The notes under the pieces are model-generated. The model made no database searches and had not been told where the DNA came from. It worked only from the letters and a program-made list of their open reading frames with translations. 23,126 bases of DNA from CAYSGL01 sp964520985 (GTDB lineage: Bacteria; Pseudomonadota; Alphaproteobacteria; Micavibrionales; Micavibrionaceae), in assembly GCA_964520985.1 (NCBI GenBank), contig CAZFPB010000016.1:1-23126 (forward strand), written 5' to 3'. Positions 14,634 to 21,409 of the stretch are shown in pieces (position 1 is the first letter of the stretch; each line of letters begins with the position of its first letter). A program made the position numbers and the translations under genes.

Positions 14634-15731
14634 TCAGTCGTAGAAGGCTTGGTCGATCACCGAGCCGTCGTGTCGGACGAAGGTCTGGTCGACGCCGGCA
14701 TTCACGCCGCTTGCGCCGCTGTCGTCGTCGAGCAGGTCGTACTGCTCCAGGTCGGGCACAAGCCGCTCCTCAACCTCGAGAATCACCTCGAGCGCGTCGT
14801 ACGGCACCGTCTCTCCCTGTCCCACGGGCATGTTGATGACTTTGGGCGTAGGGCGGCTCGCGCGGATGTCGTGGAGGCCAGCGGCTGACAGGACGTGCGT
14901 CCCGAGGCCTGCGCGCGCATCGAGGCCGAGCTGCATCATGGCGCCCGTGCCGGCCTGTGGCTCGATGGCCACTGACGTGATGCGGGCGAAATCGTAGTGG
15001 GCGTGCACCGTGCCGAGGCCAGCAATGGTCTGCACCACCTCGATCTCCTGGCCGAGCGCGTTGACGCCGGTCCACGTCACGGTCGAGCCGACAGCCACGC
15101 TCGCGGCGTCGCCGGAGATGGTCAGCGTCGGGCTCCGCGGCGGGTTCATCTCGGCGCCGCCCACCTCGCCGTCGAGGTCCCCGCCGGTGAGCTCCATCGG
15201 GTCCGTCGAGGAGGCGAACGCCGTCGCGATGGCCGCCGCGTCGGCATCGAAGCTCGGCGCGTACGGGTCGTCGTCGCCCTCCCTCACGTAGGCCGGGTGG
15301 CGCTCATCATCCAAAGCGGCGTCGATCAGCTTGCCGACCGCGTTCGCGAACGGCATCCGGAACGCCGACTTGGAGTCGGTCGTCTGGCGGAAGATCCACC
15401 ACACGGTCCAGGTCGAGCGAGCGATCCGGTAGTCGGCCGCCGTGTCCTCAAACGCGCCTCCCTGACTGCGGAAGATGTAGAGCGACGGCAGCGCCTTCTC
15501 CGAGAACTTCGTGTTCACCGGGTCGTAGGTGAACGCGTCGTTGACCGGGCTGTCCTTCCCGGACTTCCCGAGCTCTGGAGCGACCGACCGCCAAGCCGTC
15601 GTCGCCTGCGCGTTGATGGCGGCCTTGAGGAAATCGGCCACCACCTTCAGCGCCGGGTCGCCACAGGTCTGCTCGCGCTCGTTCTCGACCGCGGGGACGT
15701 CGAGCGAGAGCGCGCCGTAGTGGTCGGCCAT
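14634..15731 (-). CDS. Putative tail terminator/completion protein with inserted beta domain
   Basis: The 365-aa protein starts at ATG 15731, three bases after the preceding TGA. Residues about 25-150 (ALKVVADFLKAAINAQATTAW, ALPSLYIFRSQ, STWTVWWIFRQTTDSKSAF, FANAVGKLIDAAL) look like an alpha/beta tail-terminator fold, and about 310-330 (YDALEVILEVEERLVPDLEQ) would supply a missing edge strand. Between them, about 195-280, is a separate strand-rich domain (TLTISGDAASVAVGSTVTWTG, EIEVVQTIAGLG, ITSVAIEPQAG, MQLGLDARAGLGT) resembling a small beta domain that phages often encode as a stand-alone protein. It is located between the gp37/HK97 gp10-like gene and the sheath block, the usual place for the tail terminator. 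The call is position plus fold pattern, not a firm family match. Confidence 0.55.
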   Translation of the reverse strand: MADHYGALSLDVPAVENEREQTCGDPALKVVADFLKAAINAQATTAWRSVAPELGKSGKDSPVNDAFTYDPVNTKFSEKALPSLYIFRSQGGAFEDTAADYRIARSTWTVWWIFRQTTDSKSAFRMPFANAVGKLIDAALDDERHPAYVREGDDDPYAPSFDADAAAIATAFASSTDPMELTGGDLDGEVGGAEMNPPRSPTLTISGDAASVAVGSTVTWTGVNALGQEIEVVQTIAGLGTVHAHYDFARITSVAIEPQAGTGAMMQLGLDARAGLGTHVLSAAGLHDIRASRPTPKVINMPVGQGETVPYDALEVILEVEERLVPDLEQYDLLDDDSGASGVNAGVDQTFVRHDGSVIDQAFYD

Positions 15732-15734
15732 GGG

Positions 15735-15911
15735 TCAGTGGGAGCCTGTGCGGCCAGCCTGTCGCGCCGCATCGCGGATGCGGCCGATCGTGTCCATGAG
15801 GTCGAATGGCCGGATTCTGTGGCCGCGGAGCGATGTCGACGCAGCGATCACGACCCGACCCGCACGGACGGCGTCGAACACCGTGGTGTTCGGTAACATC
15901 TCGGGCTCCAT
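15735..15911 (-). CDS. Small 58-aa ORF in the connector module
   Basis: ATG 15911 lies three bases after the upstream TGA, and its own TGA (15735-15737) lies three bases before the next ATG, so it fits the otherwise empty 183-nt gap exactly. The product begins MEPEMLPNTTVFDAVRAGR and is basic, with a GRxVIAASTSLRGHRIRPF core and a C-terminal helix (LMDTIGRIRDAARQAGR). I recognise no family. The precise packing supports a real coupled gene. Confidence 0.6.
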   Translation of the reverse strand: MEPEMLPNTTVFDAVRAGRVVIAASTSLRGHRIRPFDLMDTIGRIRDAARQAGRTGSH

Positions 15912-15914
15912 CGG

Positions 15915-16457
15915 TCAGTACCTGTCGGCGATGCTCTGCGCCTTGGCGACGCTCACCTCGAGCTCCCGAAGGAACGTGCGCTCGAGCTGCTGGACGCCCG
16001 CGGCCATGTAGCCTGTCGCCTGCGTACCCGGGTGGCGAACGACACGTGCGAAATGGACCTGGCCGCCGGCGTCGTGCCAGCGCAGCGCGACCCGGTGCGT
16101 GCCGATATCCGTCTTGCCGCGGCGACTCTGCCCCTGCTGGAGAGGCCCGACGAAGCCGGCGCCCTCCTTCGGCCGGATGAGGTGCGGCCGCGTCCCCTCT
16201 TCTAGGTAGGAGGCGTGCTTGACGAGGCTGTTGAGCTGCCCGGCGCCGCCGTTGACGGTGAGGAAGTCGACCGTGCCGCGCGTGTTTCGCCGCGTCTCGC
16301 CGGTGCGGTCCTTCCAGCGCCCGGTGGAGAGCGCCGCCTGCTCGCCCTCCTTCAGCCCCATGACGAGCCCGCGCACGGTGCCGCGTGCGAACTCCATCAC
16401 CATGGCGCCCCACGCGGCCTCGATGTCGCTGGCGTCGACCTGGACCTGGAACTGCAT
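15915..16457 (-). CDS. Head-tail connector, HK97 gp10 / Mu gp37-like
   Basis: I chose ATG 16457 (ATGA overlap with the upstream stop) over an in-frame ATG at 16484, which would overlap by 28 bases; the product is 180 aa. It begins MQFQVQVDASDIEAAW, has an N-terminal helix (GTVRGLVMGLKEGEQAALSTGRW) and a central segment with NSLVKHASYLEEGTRPHLIRPK, followed by a basic Gly-rich loop and HPGTQATGYMAAGVQQLERTF. The KHASYLEEGTR and HPG-T-aromatic signatures are typical of the HK97 gp10 and phage-virion-morphogenesis family, which link the head connector to the tail. Confidence 0.78.
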   Translation of the reverse strand: MQFQVQVDASDIEAAWGAMVMEFARGTVRGLVMGLKEGEQAALSTGRWKDRTGETRRNTRGTVDFLTVNGGAGQLNSLVKHASYLEEGTRPHLIRPKEGAGFVGPLQQGQSRRGKTDIGTHRVALRWHDAGGQVHFARVVRHPGTQATGYMAAGVQQLERTFLRELEVSVAKAQSIADRY

Positions 16458-16915
16458 CAGAAGAGGCAGCCCCCGCGCTGCCACACGAAGCGCGGAGGCG
16501 TCGGGTCATCGACGTTCGTCGAGAGCACCTCGCCGCCGTGGTTCTTCGCGGGATCGGGCGGCGTCTGACCGATGCGCTTCTCGCCCTGTCTCAAGCGAGC
16601 GAGCTGCGCGTCGATCCAGCGAAAGAGCCGCTCCCAGTCGAGCTTGAACACCTCGGGGTGGCGCTGGCCGAGGTACGCCTGGGCCGCATCCAGCGCGAGT
16701 CGCTTCAGTGCCGGAGGAATCTCATCCTCCTCCGGCACGGCATCGAACGTGCTGTAGTACGTCTCGAGGACGTACGACGACGCGTCCGTCTGGAGCCGCT
16801 CGAAAGCCGCAGGGTGGATGTCCCCCTCGTTGTCGTCGTCGAGTGCCTCTTTCAGGCGCGCCTCGCCGACGCGAGCGGCCAGGTCCTCCTGGGTGAACAG
16901 CGCCACGTAGCTCAC
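16457..16915 (-). CDS. Head-tail adaptor, Mu gp36-like (DUF1320)
   Basis: The 152-aa protein has ATGA overlaps at both ends. Its N-terminus (YVALFTQEDLAARVGEARLKEALDDDNEGD) followed by FERLQTDASSYVLETYYST and IPPALKRLALDAAQAYLGQRHPEVF is the standard pattern of DUF1320/Mu gp36 proteins, which fold like HK97 gp6 adaptors below the portal. The C-terminal 30 residues are polar and Pro-rich. It sits between the capsid-region genes and the gp37-like gene, as in Mu. Confidence 0.85.
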   Translation of the reverse strand: MSYVALFTQEDLAARVGEARLKEALDDDNEGDIHPAAFERLQTDASSYVLETYYSTFDAVPEEDEIPPALKRLALDAAQAYLGQRHPEVFKLDWERLFRWIDAQLARLRQGEKRIGQTPPDPAKNHGGEVLSTNVDDPTPPRFVWQRGGCLF

Positions 16916-17457
16916 GAGAGCTCCTCGAAGTGCTCCGGCAGGGACTCGACATCAACTCGCCGGAACTGCGCCTCTTCGCCGGCCTTCCACCGCGTCCTCC
17001 GCTCGCCATCGAGCGTGTACCCGGTAGCCATCAGCGCCACGGTGCCGCGGACGCGAGCGAAGACGTGGCCGCGGCGAAGCGCTGGCATCCGCGGAGCCGG
17101 GGCGGGATGGGCACCCGGCGCGGCGTCTGCGGCGTCGCCTTGGCCCTTGGCGGCCTCCGCGGGAGCCGGAGGCGCCGGGGTGTCCGCGAGCGGTGCGTCG
17201 GGCACGACGGGGGCCTGGGCGTCATCGGCGGCGGGGCCGTCCTCCACCTCCGCCACGGCCTCGAGGCTGGACACGTCGCCTGGCTCCCCGTCGAGCTCCG
17301 CTTCTCCCGCATCCAGCAGCGCCTCGTCGCCGTCGATGTCTCCGCCACCGCCGGAGCCGGCGAGATCGTCGAGCGCCGCCTCCGCCGCCTCGTCGCCGGG
17401 AGGCGCGGACGCGTCGCTCTGCGGACGCGCCGGCCCCTGCTTCCGTCGGCGTCCCAT
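16912..17457 (-). CDS. Acidic Ala/Pro-rich protein after the capsid gene (Mu gp35 position)
   Basis: The start ATG 17457 overlaps the capsid stop as ATGA; the frame stays open further upstream but only as a shadow of the capsid gene. The 181-aa product opens with a basic MGRRRKQGPARPQ segment. About 110 residues of acidic, Ala/Pro/Gly/Asp low-complexity sequence, almost certainly disordered, follow. The C-terminus, about 125-181, is small and folded-looking (GHVFARVRGTVALMATGYTLDGERR, VESLPEHFEELS). Position matches Mu gp35, a small protein of unknown role after the capsid gene. The long acidic tail could act in capsid or connector contacts; this is inference. Confidence 0.65.
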   Translation of the reverse strand: MGRRRKQGPARPQSDASAPPGDEAAEAALDDLAGSGGGGDIDGDEALLDAGEAELDGEPGDVSSLEAVAEVEDGPAADDAQAPVVPDAPLADTPAPPAPAEAAKGQGDAADAAPGAHPAPAPRMPALRRGHVFARVRGTVALMATGYTLDGERRTRWKAGEEAQFRRVDVESLPEHFEELS

Positions 17458-18581
17458 CAGAACGGCGCGATGGGGGTGGTCACCAGGACGCCGGCCTTGT
17501 TCGCGATGACCTTGTGGTCCTCGTGATGCGCGGTCTGCGCGACGTAGGCGCCGTCCGTGAACATCTTCTGCTCGAACCACATGCGGGTCCGCACGCCGTT
17601 CCAGGCGAGCGTGTGGCCGAAGACGGCGTTGCGCACGTTCGGCGTCACCGCGACGCGGCAGATGCCCATGTTGTTGCCGTACATGCGGCCGTAGGTCGGC
17701 GTCTGGCCCTTGCGCGACGTCCGGCGCCGCGCCTGGCTGACGAGCACGCCGTCCCAGCCGAAGTATTCGGCCACCGCCCCCGGCGTGGCGAGGCCCTGCA
17801 CGGTGTGCTTCGACAGGTCGAGGATCGCCGGGTGGCGCGCGAGGACGTTCCACACCTCGAGGCTGCCCCACCAGTAGGTCCGCGCGGGGCCGCGGCCCTT
17901 CCAGAGGCGAGCATTCATGTCCTGGAGGACGCCGATCGGGTCGCCGCCGTTCGCCGAATCGAACCGATCGCTGGCAGCGACGGGGATGACGTTGGAGCTC
18001 GCGTAGTTGCCACTCGTCGTCATCACGTCGGCGATGCGCTTCTCGCGCTTGATGGCCACCACATCGGCGAGCGCCGTCGTGAGGTCGACCATCTCGTTCA
18101 GCGGCGCCGCCGCGTTCTGCATCGTCACCCAGTCGAGGACGTTCTTGAGCGCGCGCGGCTTGCACTTGTAGGTACCCTCGTCGCGGTCGCCCTCGTCGAT
18201 CTCGTTCGCCTCCGAGCGGCCGAGCATCTCGTCGTCGGGGCCCTCGAAGCGGCTCTCCTCGTTGTAGATCGGGTAGAGCCCCGAGACCTGCGGCACGGGC
18301 GCATGCGGCAGCAGCATCAGGCCGATGTACTCGTCGTTCGCGTACTGCACGGAGAGGCTGGTGAGGAACTTGTCGTCCTGCACCGAGTCGGACGAGACCT
18401 CGCGCAGCTTGAGGAAGGCGTCGTTCTTGGCCTTCAGCAGCTGCTGGAGGTTGCGCTGCTCCTGCTCACTGGTGATGCCCACGAAGTCGCCCTGCACGTG
18501 CGACTTCACGGCGGCGAGCGAGGCATTGAAGCGCCGGCCAGGCGTATCGTTGGTGTGGTTGAACCAGAGGAATCCGGACAT
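17457..18581 (-). CDS. Major capsid protein (HK97 fold)
   Basis: The 374-aa protein starts at ATG 18581 with AAGGGG eight bases upstream. After a 60-residue N-arm the sequence follows a capsid family often seen in Mu-like and related phages: SVQYANDEYIGLMLLPHAP, then YPIYNEESRF, DEGTYKCKPRALKNVLDWVT, PLNEMVDLTTALADVVAIKREKRIADVM, SDRFDSANGGDPIGVLQDMNARLW, ARTYWWGSLEVWNVLARHPAIL, a GYFG-like AVAEYFGWDGVLVSQA segment, and a C-terminal VTPNVRNAVFGHTLAWNGV. These correspond to the E-loop, spine helix and P/A-domains. The N-arm is short, and scaffold function lies in the separate upstream polypeptide. It directly follows the decoration-type gene and precedes the connector genes. Confidence 0.88.
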   Translation of the reverse strand: MSGFLWFNHTNDTPGRRFNASLAAVKSHVQGDFVGITSEQEQRNLQQLLKAKNDAFLKLREVSSDSVQDDKFLTSLSVQYANDEYIGLMLLPHAPVPQVSGLYPIYNEESRFEGPDDEMLGRSEANEIDEGDRDEGTYKCKPRALKNVLDWVTMQNAAAPLNEMVDLTTALADVVAIKREKRIADVMTTSGNYASSNVIPVAASDRFDSANGGDPIGVLQDMNARLWKGRGPARTYWWGSLEVWNVLARHPAILDLSKHTVQGLATPGAVAEYFGWDGVLVSQARRRTSRKGQTPTYGRMYGNNMGICRVAVTPNVRNAVFGHTLAWNGVRTRMWFEQKMFTDGAYVAQTAHHEDHKVIANKAGVLVTTPIAPF

Positions 18582-18588
18582 GGAGATA

Positions 18589-18614
18589 GCCCCTTCGGCG
18601 CATTCAGCGCGCCG
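18589..18614 (-). promoter_or_regulatory. Hairpin adjoining the capsid Shine-Dalgarno
   Basis: On the minus strand CGGCGC and GCGCCG form a 6-bp stem with a 7-nt loop (18596-18614), followed at once by AAGGGG and then ATG 18581. There is no U-tract. It lies in the only sizeable gap (75 bases) before the capsid gene and could stabilise or separate the capsid message. The function is inferred. Confidence 0.45.
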
Positions 18615-18656
18615 ACGCGAAATCGATAGTTGTTGGTGGGTTTCCTGGCCGGAGGC

Positions 18657-19091
18657 TCAGGTCGCGATGCGATAGGCGAGCGTGGCGCCGATGAGCACGC
18701 CGACGACATCGCCGGCCACGCCGCTCTGGAGGGTCTTGCCGATGACGGGAACGACCGTCGATCCGGCCGCGGACCACGCCGGGCAATCGGTGATGCCGTC
18801 GGAGATCATGCGGGCGTCGATGCCGCGCGTGACGTCGCCGGTGCCGACGACCATCGGCACGATGCCGGGGCCCAGAAAGACCTCGACGGTGTCGCCTGCC
18901 GCATACGTCTTGCCGGGGCTCTTCGCCACGCCGATGGCCAGCTCGCTGTTCGCGCCGGCCTCGACGATCTCCTGGTCGTCGGAGGCGAACTTGACCGCGA
19001 AGCCGCCGCGCACGGTGTTGCCGGTGGCGACCTTGAAGGTCATCGTGATGCAGTTGCTGAGCTTGCGATGGGGATCGAGCGACGCGCTCAT
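18657..19091 (-). CDS. Capsid decoration/stabilisation-type protein (DUF2190-like)
   Basis: The 144-aa strand-rich protein has a strong AGGAG seven bases before ATG 19091. After about 15 residues it reads TMTFKVATGNTVRGGFAVKF, ANSELAIGVAKSPGKTYAAGDTVEVFLG, DVTRGIDARMISDGITDC, VVPVIGKTLQSGVAGDVVGVLI. This Gly/Val-rich barrel pattern with AAGDTVEV and AGDVVGVLI motifs resembles DUF2190 and lambda gpD-like proteins that cap or stabilise the expanded capsid. It lies between the protease/scaffold gene and the capsid gene, where lambda has gpD. Family assignment is moderate. Confidence 0.68.
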   Translation of the reverse strand: MSASLDPHRKLSNCITMTFKVATGNTVRGGFAVKFASDDQEIVEAGANSELAIGVAKSPGKTYAAGDTVEVFLGPGIVPMVVGTGDVTRGIDARMISDGITDCPAWSAAGSTVVPVIGKTLQSGVAGDVVGVLIGATLAYRIAT

Positions 19092-19096
19092 GAGCA

Positions 19097-19119
19097 GTCT
19101 CCTGCGGGCACACGCCCGC
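19097..19119 (-). promoter_or_regulatory. Hairpin adjoining the decoration-gene Shine-Dalgarno
   Basis: On the minus strand GCGGGC and GCCCGC (19104-19119) form a perfect 6-bp stem with a GTGT loop. One base after the stem comes GGAG, then ATG 19091. There is no following U-tract, so it is not an intrinsic terminator. The arrangement parallels the hairpin before the capsid gene. Confidence 0.45.
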
Positions 19120-19174
19120 CCATGCCGACGCGTCGAGGCGCCGGAGATGATCTTTCAGGCGATGTGGGGTCGGC

Positions 19175-19837
19175 TCAGCCGGCGGATCCGGAGAGCATCG
19201 AGGCGAGGTGGTTGTCGGCCGCGGCGACCATCTGGTCGGTCACGAGCGCACCGGCGAATCCGGCGCTGGAGTTCTGCGGAGCGCTGCGAATCACCGCCGC
19301 GCCGCGCGACGCGAAGCCGATCAGGCCATCATCGACCGCGGGGCGGCTCTCCGCGACGGCACCGACCTGTGGGCTCGCCTCGCCTCCGAGATCGACGCGC
19401 TTCGTCAGGTCCTGGCCCGTCGGCGTGCGCTCCTTCGCCTTGGCGACCATGCGCGCGTACCGCTCCGGGGACTCCACAGAGAGTTCGACGTACTCCGCCA
19501 CCTCGCCCGCGCCGAGCTTCCCGTCGGCGACGAGAGCACCGAGCTCCGACTCGGCGCGCCGTCGCGTCTCCGCGTCCGACGCATCGCGCTTCATCTTCTC
19601 GACCTCGGCCCGGGCTGCGTCACGCTCCTCGAGCGCCGTGGCCTTCTCCGTCGAGAGCTCTGCGACCTTGGCCTCGAGCTCCGTCGCCTTGGCTCCGGCG
19701 GACGCGATGTCCGCGCTCACCCTGGCGAGCTGCGGGACACGCAGCGCGCGCCCCTCGCCGCAGGACTCGCAGTGGACGGTCGCGGAGCCCTTCGAGAGCA
19801 GCGCCTCGAACTCCTCGTCTTTCACGTTCATGCTCAT
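19175..19837 (-). CDS. Nested scaffold protein (internal start, lambda Nu3-like)
   Basis: An in-frame ATG at 19837, followed two codons later by a second ATG, is preceded by GGAGAGG nine bases upstream (GGAGAGGAACAAGACCATG), the strongest Shine-Dalgarno in the window. It would yield 220 aa covering only the C-terminal part of the protease fusion: a CxxC pair (residues 23/26), a coiled coil (about 40-95, Glu/Ala/Lys-rich), then a polar tail. In lambda, Nu3 scaffold is produced exactly this way from inside gene C. A separate excess of scaffold over full-length protease is therefore likely. This is inferred from the sequence. Confidence 0.6.
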   Translation of the reverse strand: MSMNVKDEEFEALLSKGSATVHCESCGEGRALRVPQLARVSADIASAGAKATELEAKVAELSTEKATALEERDAARAEVEKMKRDASDAETRRRAESELGALVADGKLGAGEVAEYVELSVESPERYARMVAKAKERTPTGQDLTKRVDLGGEASPQVGAVAESRPAVDDGLIGFASRGAAVIRSAPQNSSAGFAGALVTDQMVAAADNHLASMLSGSAG

Positions 19838-21409
19838 GGTCTTGTTCCTCTCCGGCGCAGCGCCGGACGGCTTGCTGGACGGCGCGTGCGCGGCGTGGAG
19901 CGAGCGCATCACGCGCTCCTCGAGCTTCACCAGCGCGTCGGGGTTGGATCCGACGGGGCAGTTCGAGAACTCGTAGAGTTCGTTGTCGTCGCAGACGGTC
20001 CGCATCACCCCGTCAACGCGCTCCCTGCGCACGTCGTGGGAAACGAATCCCGTCGAACCTGCGACGAGCATCTCCTCGAGCACGCTCTGCCAGCAGAGCT
20101 CCGCGAACGGGTTCGCGCGCGCGCTCGCGTACTTCACCCGGATCACGAGCTGCTTGTCCTCGACGCGCGTCGAGACGGCGCGCCCAATCGGCAGGCTGTG
20201 GATGTCGTGCGCGAACAGGATCGTGGGGTTCTTCGTGAACCGCTCGAGGCGCCAGTTCTGCCGGTCGACCTCGCCGAAGCTGTTCACCGCCTCGGTGGAC
20301 GCGACGAACTCGGCCTCTCGGGCGTCCGGGTACACCGCGCGCAGCTGGGCCTCCCGCAGGCGCATGCCATCCGGTCGAGGTACGGCGGGAGCTCCCCCCG
20401 CGTCTGCGGCGATGGAGCGGGCGATGGATGCGCGGACCCTCGGATCGATCCCGTCGCCACGCGCGCTAAAGGCGGCGAGCCGCCGGCAAATTCGGTCGAG
20501 AACCAGTGGGCCACTGTCGCTCCTTCGCTGCGGGGCCGCGGCCCGCTGGGTCTCCGCTGCGCGCTGAGGCTGCCCCGCGGCGGCGACGCGCTCGGCAGCG
20601 AGAGACGCCGCGCGAGCGAGGGCGTCGCCGTAGCTCGTCACGCTGTCCGCGAGCCCGCCGGACACCGCGCCGCGCCCGTACAGGCAGGCTGCCTCCAGCT
20701 TGAGCACCTGGTCCGTCGACTTGCCGCGCGCTTCCCCGACGAGCGTCGCGAACTGCCGCCCGAGGTCGTCGATCCGCTCCTGGTACCGCTCCACCACGTC
20801 GTCGGTAAGCGGCTCGTCGGGATGCCCGTCCGCCTTGAGCGCCCCGGACTTCACGACGACGACCTTGATGCCGCACTGCTCGTTCGCAGCGGTCCAGTCG
20901 AGCAGCGTGCCGATGACGCCGACGGAGCCGACGCCACCGGGCTCCGGCAGGCAGATCTCGTCCGCCACCGTGGCGATCGCGTACGCCGCGGAGTAGGCTG
21001 CCTCATCGGCGAACGCGATCACGCGCTTGCCGGATGCCGCCTTCATCTTGCGCATCGCGCGCACGGCTTCGAAACACCCGGCGACCACGCCACCGGGAGA
21101 GTTGATCCGCAACAGGATGGCGCCGATGCTCGCGTCGTCGCACGCGGCCGCAAACCGCTCCTGGATGGCCTCGTAGCCGTCCCACCACCACCCGCCGCGC
21201 TGCATGAGCGGGCCCTCGATGCGGATCACGGCGACGCCGCCGTGGCGCTCGAAATGCTCGTCGTCGCAGTCGTCGAAGTCCGGCATGAAGCTCCCGGCGC
21301 GCGCAGCGGCACGCGGCTCCATGGCCATGAGGTCGCTCAGCGGATAGGGCATCACACTCGGGCGGCCCTCGCTGGACGCCTCACTCGGCGCGGTCGTCTT
21401 CTTCGCCAT
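19175..21409 (-). CDS. Fused head maturation protein: S49 protease + HK97-type prohead protease + scaffold
   Basis: I chose ATG 21409 (AGAGGA eight bases upstream), giving 744 aa; an ATG six codons earlier (21427) has a poorer site. Residues about 55-265 are an S49 SppA/ClpP-fold protease: ILLRINSPGG, the nucleophile segment AAYSAAYAIA (Ser about 140), GVGSVGV, and the general-base segment KSGALKADG (Lys about 192), as in lambda gpC. A linker at 270-345 follows. Residues about 355-510 resemble the HK97 prohead protease (S78): NPTILFAHDIHSLPIGR (His about 401), GSTGFVSHD (Ser about 457) and ELYEFSNCPVGSNPDAL, which fits the conserved acidic segment. Residues 525-744 are a charged coiled coil plus a polar tail, a scaffold-like part. 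The two protease folds together are unusual. The polypeptide would organise and then cleave the procapsid interior. It overlaps the portal stop. Confidence 0.85.
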   Translation of the reverse strand: MAKKTTAPSEASSEGRPSVMPYPLSDLMAMEPRAAARAGSFMPDFDDCDDEHFERHGGVAVIRIEGPLMQRGGWWWDGYEAIQERFAAACDDASIGAILLRINSPGGVVAGCFEAVRAMRKMKAASGKRVIAFADEAAYSAAYAIATVADEICLPEPGGVGSVGVIGTLLDWTAANEQCGIKVVVVKSGALKADGHPDEPLTDDVVERYQERIDDLGRQFATLVGEARGKSTDQVLKLEAACLYGRGAVSGGLADSVTSYGDALARAASLAAERVAAAGQPQRAAETQRAAAPQRRSDSGPLVLDRICRRLAAFSARGDGIDPRVRASIARSIAADAGGAPAVPRPDGMRLREAQLRAVYPDAREAEFVASTEAVNSFGEVDRQNWRLERFTKNPTILFAHDIHSLPIGRAVSTRVEDKQLVIRVKYASARANPFAELCWQSVLEEMLVAGSTGFVSHDVRRERVDGVMRTVCDDNELYEFSNCPVGSNPDALVKLEERVMRSLHAAHAPSSKPSGAAPERNKTMSMNVKDEEFEALLSKGSATVHCESCGEGRALRVPQLARVSADIASAGAKATELEAKVAELSTEKATALEERDAARAEVEKMKRDASDAETRRRAESELGALVADGKLGAGEVAEYVELSVESPERYARMVAKAKERTPTGQDLTKRVDLGGEASPQVGAVAESRPAVDDGLIGFASRGAAVIRSAPQNSSAGFAGALVTDQMVAAADNHLASMLSGSAG
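19838..19853 (-). promoter_or_regulatory. Internal ribosome binding site for nested scaffold
   Basis: Minus-strand GGAGAGGAACAAGACC precedes ATG 19837 inside the protease fusion gene. Match and nine-base spacing are near ideal, and better than for the full-length start. Confidence 0.6.

Noticed and set aside
16457..16484. Upstream ATG 16484 as start of the gp10/gp37-like gene
   Set aside because: It would overlap the preceding gene by 28 bases; ATG 16457 gives the ATGA overlap used at most other junctions.
19104..19119. Rho-independent terminator after the decoration/protease junction
   Set aside because: The stem is followed by a Shine-Dalgarno and not by a U-tract, and lies directly upstream of an essential gene in the same operon.
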